Assembly: GCA_963682055.1 (NCBI GenBank)
Contig: OY821750.1
Coordinates: 2,916,501-2,980,500 of the forward strand
DNA: 64,000 bases
Origin: Primula veris
Taxonomy: Eukaryota > Streptophyta > Magnoliopsida > Ericales > Primulaceae
Reading direction: 5' to 3'
A program made the translations under genes and the position numbers. This document shows, in pieces, positions 62,541 to 64,000 of this stretch. The notes beneath the pieces were generated by a model. That model was not told the DNA's origin. It saw nothing but the letters and a program-made list of their open reading frames with translations, and searched no databases. Each line of letters begins with the position of its first letter. Position 1 is the stretch's first letter.

Positions 62541-64000
62541 TTTGTTTCTGAAACTTCCAGTTTTTTAGCTGTATTCTAATTTCATCGACTGTTTTGATAG
62601 TTATATGGTAGAGAGTAGTGTAGTCTCGGTATTTACGACTGCTGGAATTTTATTATTGATACTAATAGTTTGCTGGAATTTACCTTGAACTCTTGCTTCT
62701 TATGGGAGCAAATCATAAACAAATGTTTAAGGCCAACACTGCTATGTCAGCCAATATTGGTTCACTGATCGGAAATTCATCGCTTCTGTGGAAGTTGCCA
62801 GTTGGCTTCTTACCTAGATTTAATTTCATCCCTTTACCATACCGGAATGAAACATCAATAAAAAGTGGTGTTTGTTACCGATTCGTGACATTGGCTTGTT
62901 GTAAATTGTAATATCTCTCTTGCAAAATTATTGAGATATAGGTATCTACGTAAATTGAATGGATGCTTGTTTGGTTGCACCAATGACGCAGTCGTAGTAT
63001 ATATGCATACAAATTAAATATTTCTGATATGCTCAGTCAAACGTAATCCATTTTTTTGATAGTGAGGCTGCAATTTTAATGTCCAATTAAACAAAAAGTA
63101 AACTGTTCTTGCACAATCTTACAAATAAACATAAACAAGATCCTAATTGTTCAACTAGTTGAAGTACCACAAAAACAGTAAGAAGAAGTAGATTTCAAGT
63201 TGTTTTAAAAATTGTACCATTTTTGTTCATTTAGTAGCAAAGAGTGAATTGTAGAAATGGTTCAACCTTATTTCAAAAAAAATGGTTCAATCTATCAATC
63301 CAGACTTTTATACAGTGGATTGAAAGAAACTATCTTTTACAGTATCCGGTACAAATATAATTTCAAAAGATTTAGAGACAATCATAATCTCATTTAACAG
63401 TCAAATTAAACTACGAAACCCTAATCTGCCTCTTCAGTATTTTGAGTCTGCCCCCAACCCTAATCTAAAGCATCCCTGCCGATTTATGATTTTTTTTTTT
63501 AAATCATAACACAATCAATTAGGAAATAACCAAAAATATCATGTCACTCGAAATGGATCGCCACATACATTTGGTAAAGACCCTGTAACAAATTATATTT
63601 CAGGATTAAGTGTTTAACAGAAACAAACAACAACCTACAACCAAGCTTAGGTAGTTAGGTCCTTATAGTTTTGTGGTATTCTGATTATTTTTACCTAGAT
63701 TAAGCTTTAGAGTTTCTTTATCCAAATAAACATCTTGATCTTATAGATAACTTCAATATTGCATCTACGATGAAATAGCTAGTTTCTGTAAACCGAAGTA
63801 AAAATTCATATTGTTATGCACAATGAATATGATCCCGACCATACAATCATGTAACATGAATATGATCAGTCTCGCAATGAATGGATCTGGCACTTGCATA
63901 TATTGTCATTGTGGAAGTCAAGATATTACGACGACGTGCAATCACGGATGAAGAGTGATATACTTGTATTAATCGTTCTATGAGTTTGGGGGTAAATTTG
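62541..64000. other. Segmental copy 2 tail, no gene recognised
   Basis: Matches 36780-40400 of copy 1 without the LINE and foldback MITE. No reading frame of note. In copy 1 this sequence leads within about 700 bp to the RD21-like protease promoter. Confidence 0.6.

Larger units (their letters stand above)
46068..64000 (+). repeat. Segmental duplication, copy 2 (interrupted by insertions)
   Basis: Homologous to 32550-40400 in the same orientation, after removing a LINE relic (about 47572-48965), a SINE (48996-49108) and the retrotransposon (49577-61288). It still matches copy 1 at the window edge (GGGGGTAAATTTG against GGGGTTAAATACT near 40385). Confidence 0.83.

Overview
The window is a piece of an AT-rich plant nuclear genome, most likely a eudicot. 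The evidence is intron-containing genes with GT-AG boundaries, a plant-specific RopGEF, RD21-type papain proteases, and plant transposon families (Sirevirus-like copia, L1 LINEs, a tRNA-derived SINE, Stowaway, hAT and Mutator-like elements). No species can be named from the sequence alone.

Layout. 0-2.3 kb: the 5' end of a minus-strand RopGEF gene (exons 1 and 2), whose first intron begins with a tandem array that copies the splice donor. 2.3-8.2 kb: intergenic DNA with a Mutator-type MITE and a hAT-like element. 8.2-22.7 kb: a tandem pair of about 6-kb units carrying a highly divergent papain-fold gene. The first copy (10.3-14.2 kb) lacks exon 1 and has several frameshifts and stops. The second (16.26-22.19 kb) assembles into an uninterrupted 8-exon, 303-codon frame with Cys/His/Asn conserved but without signal peptide, I29 propeptide or oxyanion Gln. 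22.7-28.6 kb: intergenic, with hairpin and hAT-like elements. 28.68-33.95 kb: an intact 5-exon gene of a plant family of unknown function, ending in LPQEWSY. 41.10-45.32 kb: an intact 4-exon RD21-like papain protease with signal peptide and I29 propeptide.

A second segmental duplication dominates the right half. Sequence from exon 3 of the 28.7-kb gene to about 40.4 kb recurs from 46.07 kb to the end of the window, so the RD21-like protease sits between the two copies and a further protease copy may lie just past position 64000. Each copy serves as the empty site for insertions in the other: a 5'-truncated LINE, a foldback MITE and a hAT-like element in copy 1; a LINE relic, a SINE with 16-bp target duplication and an 11.7-kb Sirevirus-like retrotransposon in copy 2.

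The retrotransposon (49.58-61.29 kb) is a nested structure. Its 5' LTR holds a 1.1-kb Mutator-like element that carries a GC-rich piece and minisatellites. Its pol has lost most of integrase, reverse transcriptase and RNase H through a deletion that stays in frame. Its downstream third ORF is split by two solo LTRs of other families, each with a perfect 5-bp target duplication. The genes do not form a pathway; the shared theme is local amplification of papain-fold genes with heavy transposon turnover.
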